DNA of 37,411 nucleotides from Coriobacteriia bacterium (GTDB taxonomy: Bacteria; Actinomycetota; Coriobacteriia; WRKU01; WQUG01), in contig WQYT01000010.1 in NCBI GenBank assembly GCA_009781115.1, positions 1 through 37,411 on the forward strand, written 5' to 3'. Positions 8,473 to 16,342 of this stretch are shown one piece after another; position 1 is the stretch's first letter; every line of letters starts with the position of its first letter. Under the pieces are notes generated by a model. That model saw nothing but the letters and a program-made list of their open reading frames with translations. It had not been told where the DNA came from and did not search any database. A program made the position numbers and the translations under genes.

Positions 8473-9341
8473 TGGGGCGCCCCCTCATCCCCGCCACGGT
8501 CCCCGCCGCCGCGAGCATCTTCATCTGCCGCCACTCCCCCTTCGACGCGCTCAGGATGCGTGTAGAGCACCACCTTGCCACCGCGGATATAGCCTGCCAG
8601 TGAGATCCCCAGCCTCTCGGCGATCTCGGCCGCAAGATCAGTGGCTGCTGAGCGCGACCCCACTATCGGCACGCGGCTTTTTGCCACCTTCACCACCATC
8701 TCATAGGAGATGCGTCCGCTCGCCATAAGGACCGTCTTTGACAGATCGATCCCCGCAAGCCAGGCGTGCCCGAATACCTTGTCGACGGCGTTGTGGCGCC
8801 CGATGTCCTCGCGCACCACGCGTAGCTGCCCGGCGACCACCAGGCCGCAGGAATGGTAACCGCCGCGGTCCTTGTAGTCAACGCTTTTCTCGGCGAGCTC
8901 CGCCATCCAGCGATAGAGCTCACCTGCGCTCACGCGCAGATCGGTGGTGACCTGCTGCATTCCGCGTGCGTGGCGCAGGCTTGCGAAAGTCACCCCCTTG
9001 CCGCAGCCTGAGGTCAGGTAGCGCGTCCGCGTGGCAAGGTCTTCGGCAACCGGCTCTGCGGTTGCGACATAGACCATGCCCCGCAAGGTATCAACATCTA
9101 CGCTCTTAAAGGCGCTGCGGTCGGTGAGCAGGCCCTCGCCCACCAGAAATCCCACCGCGAGGTCATCGAGCTTTTTTGGCGTGGCCTGGACCGTCGCGAC
9201 TTCTTCCTCGTTGAGCATGATCGTAATGGGCGTCTCGGTGGGCATCTGACGGCCCGTCTCTGCCAGCGTCATGACGCGCACGCTGCGGCGGCGGTCTGCG
9301 GCGGTCTGCGCCGTATCAGGATATTTTTGTTCTTCAATCAT
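8469..9341 (-). CDS. fdhD: Formate dehydrogenase accessory sulfurtransferase FdhD
   Basis: FdhD transfers sulfur from a cysteine desulfurase to the Mo/W bis-MGD cofactor of formate dehydrogenases. Family signatures are present: RRRSVRVMTLA, LDDLAVGFLVGEGLL, TSGCGKG, GGYHSCGLV, REDIGRHNAVDKV and SGRISYEMVVKVA. The sulfur-carrying loop has a single cysteine (SGCGKG), unlike the CX2C of E. coli FdhD. I prefer ATG 9341 (290 aa), because an in-frame GTG at 9428 adds 29 residues that read through an 11-bp direct repeat (9378-9406) and lie outside the conserved family. The C-terminal 20 residues are Gly/Asp-rich and probably disordered. The formate dehydrogenase itself is not in the window. Confidence 0.88.
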   Translation of the reverse strand: MIEEQKYPDTAQTAADRRRSVRVMTLAETGRQMPTETPITIMLNEEEVATVQATPKKLDDLAVGFLVGEGLLTDRSAFKSVDVDTLRGMVYVATAEPVAEDLATRTRYLTSGCGKGVTFASLRHARGMQQVTTDLRVSAGELYRWMAELAEKSVDYKDRGGYHSCGLVVAGQLRVVREDIGRHNAVDKVFGHAWLAGIDLSKTVLMASGRISYEMVVKVAKSRVPIVGSRSAATDLAAEIAERLGISLAGYIRGGKVVLYTHPERVEGGVAADEDARGGGDRGGDEGAPQ

Positions 9342-9473
9342 ACTTTCATCATAGCTCAGACGGCTTGAGAGCGCGCCGTGCGCCGATCGTGCGCCGATCG
9401 TGCGACGCGCAGCAAGCAGTCGCGACACCTCGCTATGCGCCCCCTATCCGTCACAGCTCATGTCTGAGGGGGC

Positions 9474-9686
9474 CTAGAAGCAGCCCAGCCCGCAGTTGTT
9501 GACCTTGATCTTTGCCTGGTTGCAGGCCGCACCGACTACCAGCCTGGGCACCCCAAAGTCCTCGGCGATCTTGCGCGCGGCCTCACAGGCAATGCTGCCC
9601 TCATGCGCTTTTTCAGCGACTGCCTGGGCGACCTCAGGAGTTATCTGGTCATAGAATTTCTGGTCGATTGTCACTTGTCCGCTCAT
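9474..9686 (-). CDS. Small helix-turn-helix-like protein ending in CGLGCF
   Basis: The 70-aa protein has a GAAGGGA ribosome site before its ATG. Residues 30-60 (EAARKIAEDFGVPRLVVGAA) look like a helix-turn-helix: a helix with alternating Ala, a Gly turn, then VPRLVVG. The C-terminus NNCGLGCF carries two cysteines of the four in the protein and is strikingly conserved-looking. It sits upstream of fdhD and mobB, in the same direction. I cannot name the family. Plausible roles are a small DNA-binding regulator or a metal/sulfur-responsive partner of FdhD. The stop is TAG, so a selenocysteine extension is excluded. Confidence 0.6.
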   Translation of the reverse strand: MSGQVTIDQKFYDQITPEVAQAVAEKAHEGSIACEAARKIAEDFGVPRLVVGAACNQAKIKVNNCGLGCF

Positions 9687-9929
9687 GGTATGGTCCCTTC
9701 TTTACGGTCAGGTCTGAGTCCTTCTTTTAATACTACCGCTTTTATGATACTGCGGGGACACAGTTTCAGATGAATGCTCCCAAAAAGACGCAGTAGCGGT
9801 AGGGCGGGACGCCTGCCCCCTTGACTCTGCCACGTTGCAGGCAACAAAGCCAGATTGAGGCTTGATGCCACACAGCCCCTGCTGCGGGGGCGTCTTTGCG
9901 GGAGCATCTTTGCAGGAGCGTCTTCACAC

Positions 9930-9965
9930 AGCAGGGACCCCGCTCGCCTGAGCGGGGTCCCTGCT
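9930..9965. terminator. 16-bp perfect hairpin, likely terminator
   Basis: The arms at 9930-9945 and 9950-9965 are perfect complements (AGCAGGGACCCCGCTC) with a 4-nt loop. It is the second of two stacked hairpins downstream of the large exported-protein gene on the minus strand. Confidence 0.6.
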
Positions 9966-10003
9966 CATGTTGCCGCATGCCCGGTAACCCGGCGCACGAG
10001 GCG

Positions 10004-10032
10004 TGACAAAAGGGGCCAGGCCCCTTTTGTCA
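10004..10032. terminator. 14-bp perfect hairpin with A/T runs, likely bidirectional terminator
   Basis: TGACAAAAGGGGCC (10004-10017) is mirrored by 10019-10032. GC-rich at the tip and A/T-rich at the base on both strands, it has the form of a rho-independent terminator and lies 22 nt after the stop of the minus-strand gene at 10054. Confidence 0.7.
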
Positions 10033-10053
10033 TCTTTGCGTCAGTGCGCCAAC

Positions 10054-12615
10054 CTACTTTTTGACCTTGATCTTAAAGCCGGTAGCGTTGATGCTGCTGA
10101 CGTTTGCCGAGCTGCTCTTATAGGCGCGCACGGTGTAGCGATAGGTTTTGCCCTTTGCCGCCTTTTTGTCGGTATAAGAGACGGTAGCGCCCGACTTGAT
10201 CGTCGCTATCTTAACCCAGCCGCCGGTGGTCTTACGATAGACGTAGTAGCCGGTAGCGCCGGTAACTTTGCCCCACTTGAGCACGGGACCGGATTTTGAG
10301 TTGACCAGAGACTTGAGTACCGGCGTCGACAGGAAGATGACCTTCTTGCCCGCATTGTAACTGCTGATATTGGCGGAGCTGCTCTTATACGCGTACACGG
10401 TGTAGGTATAGGTTGTGCCAGACTTGACCGTCTTATCCAGATACGAGACCGTAGCGCCCGAAGTAATCGTCTTGATCTTGACAGGAGCCCCCGTACCGGT
10501 CTTACGCCAGACGATATAGCCGGTAGCGCCGGTGACTTTGCCCCAGGTGAACTTGACCCCGGTCGTGGTATTGACCGCAGATACCAGCTTGGGCGCCGCC
10601 ACATAGACTACCGCTTTGCCAGTGGTGTTATAGCTGCTGAGGTTGGCCGTGCTGGTCTTGTAGGCGCGGGCGCTATAGGCATAGCTCGTGCCGGATTTGG
10701 CCGTGGTATCAACATAAGAAACCGTAGTAGCCGACGCTATGGTCTTGAGCGAAGACCATCCGCCCGTACCGGTCTTGCGCAAGAGAACATAGCCGGTAGC
10801 GCCGGAGACTTTAGCCCAGGTAAACTTGACCCCGGTCGTGGTATTGACCGCAGATACCAGCTTGGGCATCGCCACATAGACCACCGTAAGGCCCGTCGTG
10901 TCAGAGCCGCCCAAAAGGGTCCCCGGGCTCTTGTAAGCGCGCACCGTATAGGTATAGCTTGTTCCGGATACCGCAGTGGTGTCAGTATAAGAAGTGACAG
11001 AGCCCGAAGCAATCGTCGTGATCGAAGAGAAGCTGTTCGTGCCGGTCTTGCGATAGACGATGTAGCCGGCAGCGCCTGCGACCTTGCTCCACTTTAAGGT
11101 TGGCCCGGTCGCCGAATTTGTCAGGCTCAGCAGCTGCGGGGTCGCAGGAGCCGTCACGGCCACCATGACCGTGTCGAGGAGCTTGGCCGGCATCATGCCC
11201 TGAACGTACAGGGTCAGAGCCGGGTCTGTGCCGTTGACAACCGGCGCCAGATCGTCGGCGCTTGTGCCCTTCTGGTAGGCGAGCACGGCGCCTGCGGCAA
11301 CCAGCTCTGCCTTGGTCATCGAGTAGTTCGGGATGTCTTTATAGTGATCAGTGGTATCAAAGCTTACCTGCGCATCATCAGGAAAACTTGCCAGGAGCGC
11401 AGAGAGCGGCGCACCGAGGACATAGTCCTGCTTGTCAAAGCCCTGATTGTTCGTGTAGGTATACAGTCCTGATATGGGCGTAATTGCCTTGAGCTTTACC
11501 ATCGTATAGCTCTGCACACCGGTCATCGCGCCCTGACTGGTAACTGTCAGCGCCGCTGGCGCCGGGGTAATAGTTACGGTATTGAGGAACTTGGCCGGCA
11601 TCATGCCGTCAACATACAGCGTAGGATTTGGCCCAACCGGCGCCAGGGGGTCGCCAGCATTGGCTTTGGCATAGGCGAGCACGGCGTGCTTGGCTATAAG
11701 CTCTGCCTTGGTCATCGAGTAGTCCCCGATGGTTTCAAAGTGATCGGTGGTATCAAACGACACCATATCGTCATCGCCTACTGAGGTAAGCAGCGAGGCC
11801 AATGGGACCCCCATGGTCGCATCGGTCTTGGTTATGGCTTGGTTGTTGACATAGCTGAAGTTCGCCGTCACCGCGTCCATGCTCAGAAGCTTTTGCGCGG
11901 TATAGGTGGTGCTCCCGACCGTCAGCGCCGTCGTGTTGTCGGGCGCGCCCACGATGATCTGAGTCGTGCCGCCGGTCGTCTGAAGATACTTGGCCGTGTT
12001 ATAGTCCTGCGGATCAAGCTGCCCGATGAGCAAACGCGGCTGATTGGTCACCGTTATCGGTGTCTGAGTCGGGCTTGAACCGGGGTCAGCCGTTACATAG
12101 GTGGCGCTCCAGGACAGGATCGGATCGACTTCTTCGGCCCCGTCAGTGTAAGGACTTCCCTGTCCGCTTACCCAGTGGTTGCTCGCGTCAACGTCTCCGC
12201 TGTTTGCGTTAGGAAAACAGTAGCGCGTCTGCGAGAGCGCGGGCATGTCACCTGTAGTTCCCGCAAAGGTAAGCGACATGCCGTCGCCCGCGACAAGCGT
12301 GATCGAGGAATCCAGCGTTGCCCCGGAGGCCGCCAGCACGGTTGAAAGCGACACGCCAGAGGCGGTATAGGTGCGGTAGAAATCGTAGTCGTTGCGGCTG
12401 GAGTAGGTGTAAGACTTCGTCGCGTCTGCGCCCGCCAGCGTCTGAAGATCAGCCAGCGTGTAGCGGGCTGGCTTCGTTACTCCAGTCCCTGACACAATGA
12501 CCGATGGCGCGGGCGCCGGTGACAGTGTGTCTGCGTAGGCTGGCGCCGCTACGGCGATCAGCGAGGCGCTGAGGCAGACAGCCATTACACCCGCAAGTAA
12601 CCTTTTGAGTTTCAT
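10054..12615 (-). CDS. Secreted protein: sulfite-oxidase-fold-like modules plus four FN3 repeats
   Basis: The 853-aa protein starts at ATG 12615 (AAAGGAGA ribosome site) with a signal peptide ending near PAYADT. Residues about 35-225 form a module with the pattern seen throughout this locus: L-x2-L near the start, YTASGVSLSTVLAASG, a GDGMSLTF turn, RYCFP, a DPILSW strand and a GQLDPQDYN end. Two shorter repeats follow (each with VSFDTTDH, YSMTKAEL, VDGMMPAK/VQGMMPAK). The last 350 residues are four fibronectin type III-like repeats of about 87 aa (WGKVTGATGY, YTVRAYKSS). No sorting signal or membrane anchor is visible at the C-terminus. Its own TATAAT and a structured leader precede it. It is probably a surface or released binding protein serving the neighbouring ECF operon. 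Confidence 0.75.
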   Translation of the reverse strand: MKLKRLLAGVMAVCLSASLIAVAAPAYADTLSPAPAPSVIVSGTGVTKPARYTLADLQTLAGADATKSYTYSSRNDYDFYRTYTASGVSLSTVLAASGATLDSSITLVAGDGMSLTFAGTTGDMPALSQTRYCFPNANSGDVDASNHWVSGQGSPYTDGAEEVDPILSWSATYVTADPGSSPTQTPITVTNQPRLLIGQLDPQDYNTAKYLQTTGGTTQIIVGAPDNTTALTVGSTTYTAQKLLSMDAVTANFSYVNNQAITKTDATMGVPLASLLTSVGDDDMVSFDTTDHFETIGDYSMTKAELIAKHAVLAYAKANAGDPLAPVGPNPTLYVDGMMPAKFLNTVTITPAPAALTVTSQGAMTGVQSYTMVKLKAITPISGLYTYTNNQGFDKQDYVLGAPLSALLASFPDDAQVSFDTTDHYKDIPNYSMTKAELVAAGAVLAYQKGTSADDLAPVVNGTDPALTLYVQGMMPAKLLDTVMVAVTAPATPQLLSLTNSATGPTLKWSKVAGAAGYIVYRKTGTNSFSSITTIASGSVTSYTDTTAVSGTSYTYTVRAYKSPGTLLGGSDTTGLTVVYVAMPKLVSAVNTTTGVKFTWAKVSGATGYVLLRKTGTGGWSSLKTIASATTVSYVDTTAKSGTSYAYSARAYKTSTANLSSYNTTGKAVVYVAAPKLVSAVNTTTGVKFTWGKVTGATGYIVWRKTGTGAPVKIKTITSGATVSYLDKTVKSGTTYTYTVYAYKSSSANISSYNAGKKVIFLSTPVLKSLVNSKSGPVLKWGKVTGATGYYVYRKTTGGWVKIATIKSGATVSYTDKKAAKGKTYRYTVRAYKSSSANVSSINATGFKIKVKK
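10060..11110 (-). repeat. DNA-level repeats of the FN3 units
   Basis: The four FN3 units are similar at the DNA level with a period near 260-270 bp; for example TAGCCGGTAGCGCCGG recurs near 10246, 10517 and 10791. Units 2 and 3 share the longest identical stretches. Such a tract may change copy number by recombination. Confidence 0.65.
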
Positions 12616-12635
12616 CTTCTGTCTCCTTTCCAAAT

Positions 12636-12708
12636 GGGAGGCTCCGGCGTTTCCCCCGAAACCCTAACGCTTTTGTGCCGTTTGCCTTGTGCAAGAGGGT
12701 CGCAAAAG
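12636..12708 (-). promoter_or_regulatory. Structured 5' leader, copy 1 (candidate riboswitch or protein-binding RNA)
   Basis: On the minus strand, 12670 to 12636 reads GCGTTAGGG, a short hairpin with loop GGGAAAC, then CCTCCC, ending 20 nt before the ATG of the 853-aa gene. The same 35-nt block occurs before the 745-aa gene with 27 identical positions. Predicted pairing has an AGG/CCT base, a bulged G and an inner stem of G-C pairs. Upstream lies a second stem, CTTTTG/CAAAAG (670-675/703-708), enclosing CTTG-TG-CAAG (686-695). The CCTCCC strand could pair with the GGAAAGGAG ribosome site, so translation control is plausible. No known riboswitch class was recognised. Confidence 0.55.
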
Positions 12709-12729
12709 TCGAAGACGAATCTGAGCTTT

Positions 12730-12735
12730 ATTATA
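12730..12735 (-). promoter_or_regulatory. Perfect -10 box (TATAAT) of the 853-aa exported-protein gene
   Basis: The minus strand reads TATAAT from 12735 to 12730. A transcript would start near 12723, giving a leader of about 108 nt. No consensus -35 is seen at 16-18 nt, suggesting activator dependence or another sigma factor preference. Confidence 0.55.
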
Positions 12736-12800
12736 CGCGCCGCGGGGACATTACTACGCAAGCAGCTCCGTTGATGATGCGAATATTTTTGTGTGCGGTA

Positions 12801-13580
12801 TCATTTTGTACGCCGCAGTTGCATGGCGCGCAACTCGTCTGCGCAACAGGCCTCAATGAGGTCGGGATCCAGGTCCGGACCAAGGTCGCAGTTTGAGTTC
12901 AGGCCCGGGTCAGGACGCTCGGTTTCATGCTCACGTTTGTCTTCGGGAGCGTCTTCGGGGCTGCCTTGGTGTTCGCGCCTACCTTCGCGCTTGCGCTTGC
13001 CAGCCGCCGTGGCGCACCTTTGCAGCCCGCCTGTCAGATCACGATACAGCGCCTGCTTCAGCGGACTCTCTGCAGGGTCATAGCGCAGCATGAACGCCAG
13101 GGCGCGCCCGATGTCTTCTTCCGGCTTGCCGGGGCGGGCATCCTCCAAGTCAAGCCCGGTCAGAACGGTACCGTCATAAAGATAGTTACGCGCGTTGACG
13201 TCTGCGGCAATGAGCCCGGTCGCACGATGCCAGCCCCTCAGCCAGCAAAACGTCGCCTCATAAGCCTGCCGGAGCGCCGGGAGCTCATCTGCAACCGTCG
13301 AGGTCTGACGCGCGATGCGCGCCTCGGCGTCTTCCAGCAGGTCAAGCAGCGTTGGCGCCTCCACATAGGACAGGAAGCCTTCCGGCAGCACACGGGGCAC
13401 CGGCAGACCGGCAGCGGCTGCCTGGCGCAGCAACTCCCTCTCTTTTTCTGCCGCCTCAGGCGACGCAAAACGCTTCATGACCACCAGCTCGCCTGCGCGA
13501 CGGACTAAAAAGACCTCGTTTTTCTTTGAGGGAAAGCGACGCAGCACGGTAGCGGTAGCGTTAGCGTTTTGATCGTTCAT
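12801..13580 (-). CDS. Small protein-kinase-like (Bud32/APH-type) phosphotransferase in the ECF operon
   Basis: The 259-aa protein has a kinase-like layout: a beta-rich start with VVMKR (candidate ATP lysine), SYVEAPTLLDLLED as hinge, WHRATGLIAADVNARNYLY as the catalytic loop (D-x-N-x-x-N in place of the usual D-x-x-x-x-N), and TGLDLEDA as a DFG-like metal loop. This resembles Bud32/RIO/LPS-kinase and aminoglycoside/choline-kinase families. Residues after about 190 form a charged, low-complexity tail. The ATG follows the T-component stop directly, so it is part of the ECF operon. It may phosphorylate the imported compound, trapping it; that is inference. Confidence 0.6.
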   Translation of the reverse strand: MNDQNANATATVLRRFPSKKNEVFLVRRAGELVVMKRFASPEAAEKERELLRQAAAAGLPVPRVLPEGFLSYVEAPTLLDLLEDAEARIARQTSTVADELPALRQAYEATFCWLRGWHRATGLIAADVNARNYLYDGTVLTGLDLEDARPGKPEEDIGRALAFMLRYDPAESPLKQALYRDLTGGLQRCATAAGKRKREGRREHQGSPEDAPEDKREHETERPDPGLNSNCDLGPDLDPDLIEACCADELRAMQLRRTK

Positions 13581-14228
13581 CTAACGCGCGCTCCGTTTCT
13601 TATAGGCCCCGAACCCGCGCGTCTCCATGGCTATCGCCAGGTCCTGGGCGGCAATGAGCGCCGCAGCAATCACGGGAAATATCAGGTAGAGGTAGGCGCG
13701 GGCGCGTTTGATGAGGCTGATGCGTCTGAAGTCAAGGCCGCGCAGCTGCATCGCGGCGAGGCTGTCGCGGAAAAGCTGGGCAAAGCGCGGGATGAACTGG
13801 ACGGTCACAATGACCATGAACACGAAGGTCGTGGGCAGACGCAGACGCGTCAGGGCCTGCGTCACATCGCGCGCAGACGACGTGCTCATGATAAGGGCGG
13901 CCGCCATGATGATGAGGTAGCGCACGCTCACCTGCCCGGCGACCCGGAGCCCGTCTGAGCTGACCAGCATGACGCCCGCAAGCGTCAGAAGCGCGCGCCC
14001 CGTGCGCAGAAAGGCAATCTGGAAGAGCGCCACTACCCCCAGCAGCCAGAGAATCGCGCGCCAGCGCCGCAGCATGCGCGGCAAAGACGCCCCGTAGGCG
14101 CCGGCAGCCACGAGGCTGAGCAGCAGAATGAGCGCAAGCGCCCCGAGCTGCGCGATGACCACGGCGCCCGTGGTCAGAAGCGTGACCAGGGCCATCTTTG
14201 TGCGCGCGTCACGCAGCAGTCTCTTCAT
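13581..14228 (-). CDS. ECF transporter T component (EcfT-like)
   Basis: The 215-aa protein has about five membrane segments and the two short coupling-helix motifs of EcfT proteins near the C-terminus: MQLRGLDFRR and METRGFGAYKK (the X-R-G signatures that contact the two ATPases). It is the transmembrane coupling subunit that links ATP hydrolysis to toppling of the S component. Its ATG overlaps the stop of the upstream ATPase gene by 4 nt. Confidence 0.85.
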   Translation of the reverse strand: MKRLLRDARTKMALVTLLTTGAVVIAQLGALALILLLSLVAAGAYGASLPRMLRRWRAILWLLGVVALFQIAFLRTGRALLTLAGVMLVSSDGLRVAGQVSVRYLIIMAAALIMSTSSARDVTQALTRLRLPTTFVFMVIVTVQFIPRFAQLFRDSLAAMQLRGLDFRRISLIKRARAYLYLIFPVIAAALIAAQDLAIAMETRGFGAYKKRSAR

Positions 14229-14959
14229 GGGCGGGCCTTATCCGGGCAAGCCGCGGTTGGGGTTGAGCAGCAGACCTCGCCCGCGACCGTCGTGACCTCG
14301 CGCCCACACAGCGGGCGCAGACGCGGGTCGTGCGTTATCACGCAGCACCCGGCGCCCTGCTGGCAGAGCTCGTTCAGCAGCTGGCACAGAAACTCGACGC
14401 TGGCGGCGTCAAGGCCCGAGCTGGGCTCGTCAAGCACCAGATAGCGTGGCTCCTGCATGAGCACGGCTGCCAGCGCGAGGCGCTGCTGCTCGCCATGGCT
14501 GAGGCGCTGCGGGCTGCGCTCGCGCAGATCGCTTAAGTTGAAGCGGCGCAGCAGCGCCTCGGCGCGCTGTTGCAGGCAGGGGTGCTCGCGGCGCGCCGTA
14601 GTGAGCTGGCCGATGCAGGTCAGCTCCTCGATCACAGTCGTTGCAAAGAGCTGATGGGCGGGCTCCTGAAATACGTAGCCTACCCGGCGTCCAAAGGCGG
14701 CCAGCGGCGCGCCGGTCAGGTCATCGCCGTCAATGAGAACGGCGCCTGCCTGCGGGGTCAGGATCCCGCAAAGAAGCCGGGAGAGTGTGCTTTTTCCGCT
14801 GCCGTTTGCCCCGGTGACGCAGACCATCGTGGCAGGCTCGATCTCAAGGGAGTCGCAGCGCAGCGTAAAGGGCGACGGCGTTGCGAGGTCGCCTGCGCGC
14901 GACTGCTGCGGCGCGGACTCGGGGTAGCGATAGCAGACCTTGCTGAGCTTAAGCGCCAT
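14225..14959 (-). CDS. ECF transporter ATPase A2
   Basis: The 244-aa ABC ATPase has Walker A GANGSGKSTL, Q-loop YVFQEPAHQLFA, a signature LSHGEQQRLALA (His in place of the usual Gly), and Walker B YLVLDEPSS. The Q-loop followed by QLFA is typical of ECF/CbiO-type ATPases. I start at ATG 14959, which overlaps the upstream gene's stop; a TTG two codons earlier is also in frame. It pairs with the ATPase encoded directly upstream to drive the T component. Confidence 0.87.
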   Translation of the reverse strand: MALKLSKVCYRYPESAPQQSRAGDLATPSPFTLRCDSLEIEPATMVCVTGANGSGKSTLSRLLCGILTPQAGAVLIDGDDLTGAPLAAFGRRVGYVFQEPAHQLFATTVIEELTCIGQLTTARREHPCLQQRAEALLRRFNLSDLRERSPQRLSHGEQQRLALAAVLMQEPRYLVLDEPSSGLDAASVEFLCQLLNELCQQGAGCCVITHDPRLRPLCGREVTTVAGEVCCSTPTAACPDKARP

Positions 14960-15632
14960 GGTCAAAGCTCTCTATCCGCACGCCCGGGCGCTGGTACGCC
15001 TGCGCATACTCTGCGGGCTGCGCGCCGTGATCTATCGCGATCACCGCGCCGCCGCGCTGCGTGTGCCAGGCCAGCGCAGTATCTGCCTGCAGGCGGTAGC
15101 GTTCGTCAAGCTGCGCGAACAGCTCATCGGCAATCAGCAGCCGGGGATGCATTGCCAGGACTGCCGCTGCGGCCACCAGATGAAGCTGGCCTCCGGAAAG
15201 CTGCGCGACGCTCAGCGGGCGCAGCTCTTGGATGTCGAGCAGTTCTAAGACCTCCTGGATGCGCCGCTCGATTTCTGCGGGCGCCAGGCACAGGTTCTCG
15301 CAGCCAAAGGCCAGCTCGTCTTCAACCGTTGGCAAAAACAGCTGCCGGTCGGGGCGCTGAAACACCATCCCGACCAGCTCCACCCGCTGGCTAAGCGGCC
15401 AGTCGCCGGGCGCCCTGCCCGCAAGGAGCACCTGGCCGGTGACACGGGCGGCAATGCTTCGAGGGATGATACCTGCGATGATCTGTGCCAGCGTCGTTTT
15501 GCCGCAGCCTGAGGGGCCCTGTAAAAAGAGCGTCTCGCCCGCATCCAGGCACAGATTATAGTGCTCAAATACCGGGCCGGCGCCGATGTAAAACGTGCAG
15601 CTCAGGTCAGATATCTCCAGCAGCGCCGTCAT
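14949..15632 (-). CDS. ECF transporter ATPase A1
   Basis: The 227-aa ABC ATPase has Walker A GPSGCGKTTL, Q-loop VFQRPDRQLFLPTVEDELAFG (an ECF hallmark), signature LSGGQLHLVAAAAVL and Walker B LLIADELF, where Asp-Glu is followed by Leu-Phe. The ATG at 15632 overlaps the preceding stop as ATGA. It and A2 should form a heterodimer, as in EcfA1/EcfA2, although sequence degeneracy in either signature may make one site non-catalytic. Confidence 0.87.
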   Translation of the reverse strand: MTALLEISDLSCTFYIGAGPVFEHYNLCLDAGETLFLQGPSGCGKTTLAQIIAGIIPRSIAARVTGQVLLAGRAPGDWPLSQRVELVGMVFQRPDRQLFLPTVEDELAFGCENLCLAPAEIERRIQEVLELLDIQELRPLSVAQLSGGQLHLVAAAAVLAMHPRLLIADELFAQLDERYRLQADTALAWHTQRGGAVIAIDHGAQPAEYAQAYQRPGVRIESFDHGA

Positions 15633-16342
15633 TTCACCGTGAGCTCCTGAAGATACTTGCACCACCGCAGGGAGAATTGTGCGTTTTGAGTCACAATCAG
15701 GTAGGGCCCGAATCCTCCCTGGGCGCGCCCGGGCAGTGCCGCGCCGTCTGACTCGTAGACCAGCCAGACGTCACCGCGGGCGACCTCGTCTGCCAGATAG
15801 CTCATCGTAAAGCCATCAGAAGCGTTGGCAACACAGTAATTATCACTTGAAAAGGGCACGCCCAGGTCCCGGAAGAGCTCGCCGAGCGGCAGGCCGGTGT
15901 AGGTCACGCGGCGCCGGCTGGTCGTGCTTGTGTCCAGGGTGACCGTCACCGGGCGCGGGCTGAATCGCTGCAGGGTCGCGCGCGTCACCAGCGTGGTCTC
16001 GGTCGAAGTCGTCAGCCGGAAGGCATCGGACGGCGCGCCTGCGCCTGCGCCTGCGTTGACCGCGGCCTGGCGGCGGGCGTTAAGCGTCGCAAGCGTCGCG
16101 ACCAGCGCGGCCAGCAGGATCAGGGCCGCAAGTACGGCCAGCGTCGAGCGCTTGGGCACGCGGGCGCGCGGGCGATGGTCGGGCGGGTCCTGGGGCGAAC
16201 GGGGCGGGCGGGGCGGGCAAGCAGCAGGCAGGTCCCCGGTCACGCAGGCGGGCGGCGGGCCCTGGGACGAGCGAACAGACGACGAGTCCTGGGACGTCTG
16301 GCCAGACGAGCTTTCAGGCTGGTGCTGCGCGCGCTTTTTCAT
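15629..16342 (-). CDS. Membrane-anchored sulfite-oxidase-fold-like protein inside the ECF operon
   Basis: The 237-aa protein has a Pro/Ser-rich cytoplasmic N-terminus of about 65 residues, one membrane helix (STLAVLAALILLAALVATL) and an outer domain. That domain has the pattern of the molybdopterin-binding oxidoreductase (PF00174-type) fold: VTYTGLPLGELFRDLGV, a SDGFTMSYL turn, DVWLVYESDGAALPG, and GPYLIVTQ...RWCKYLQEL. The cysteine that ligates Mo in sulfite oxidases, which should precede the TGLPLG strand, is absent. It overlaps both the S component and ATPase A1 by 4 nt each, so it is made stoichiometrically with the transporter and is likely a dedicated partner. Confidence 0.7.
   Translation of the reverse strand: MKKRAQHQPESSSGQTSQDSSSVRSSQGPPPACVTGDLPAACPPRPPRSPQDPPDHRPRARVPKRSTLAVLAALILLAALVATLATLNARRQAAVNAGAGAGAPSDAFRLTTSTETTLVTRATLQRFSPRPVTVTLDTSTTSRRRVTYTGLPLGELFRDLGVPFSSDNYCVANASDGFTMSYLADEVARGDVWLVYESDGAALPGRAQGGFGPYLIVTQNAQFSLRWCKYLQELTVK

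Larger units (their letters stand above)
9687..10053. other. Intergenic region with tandem repeat and two strong hairpins
   Basis: No gene is seen. A 14-bp unit is repeated about three times at 9890-9931 (GCGTCTTTGCGGGA and variants). Two near-perfect inverted repeats follow, listed separately. The stretch separates the secreted-protein locus (stop at 10054) from the fdhD group and must also hold the promoter of the 70-aa gene; AT-rich sequence just upstream of 9705-9745 is the likely place. Confidence 0.5.

Noticed and set aside
10054-11110. CRISPR-like or mobile repeats
   Set aside because: The repeats code for FN3 domains in frame and are not separated by unique spacers.
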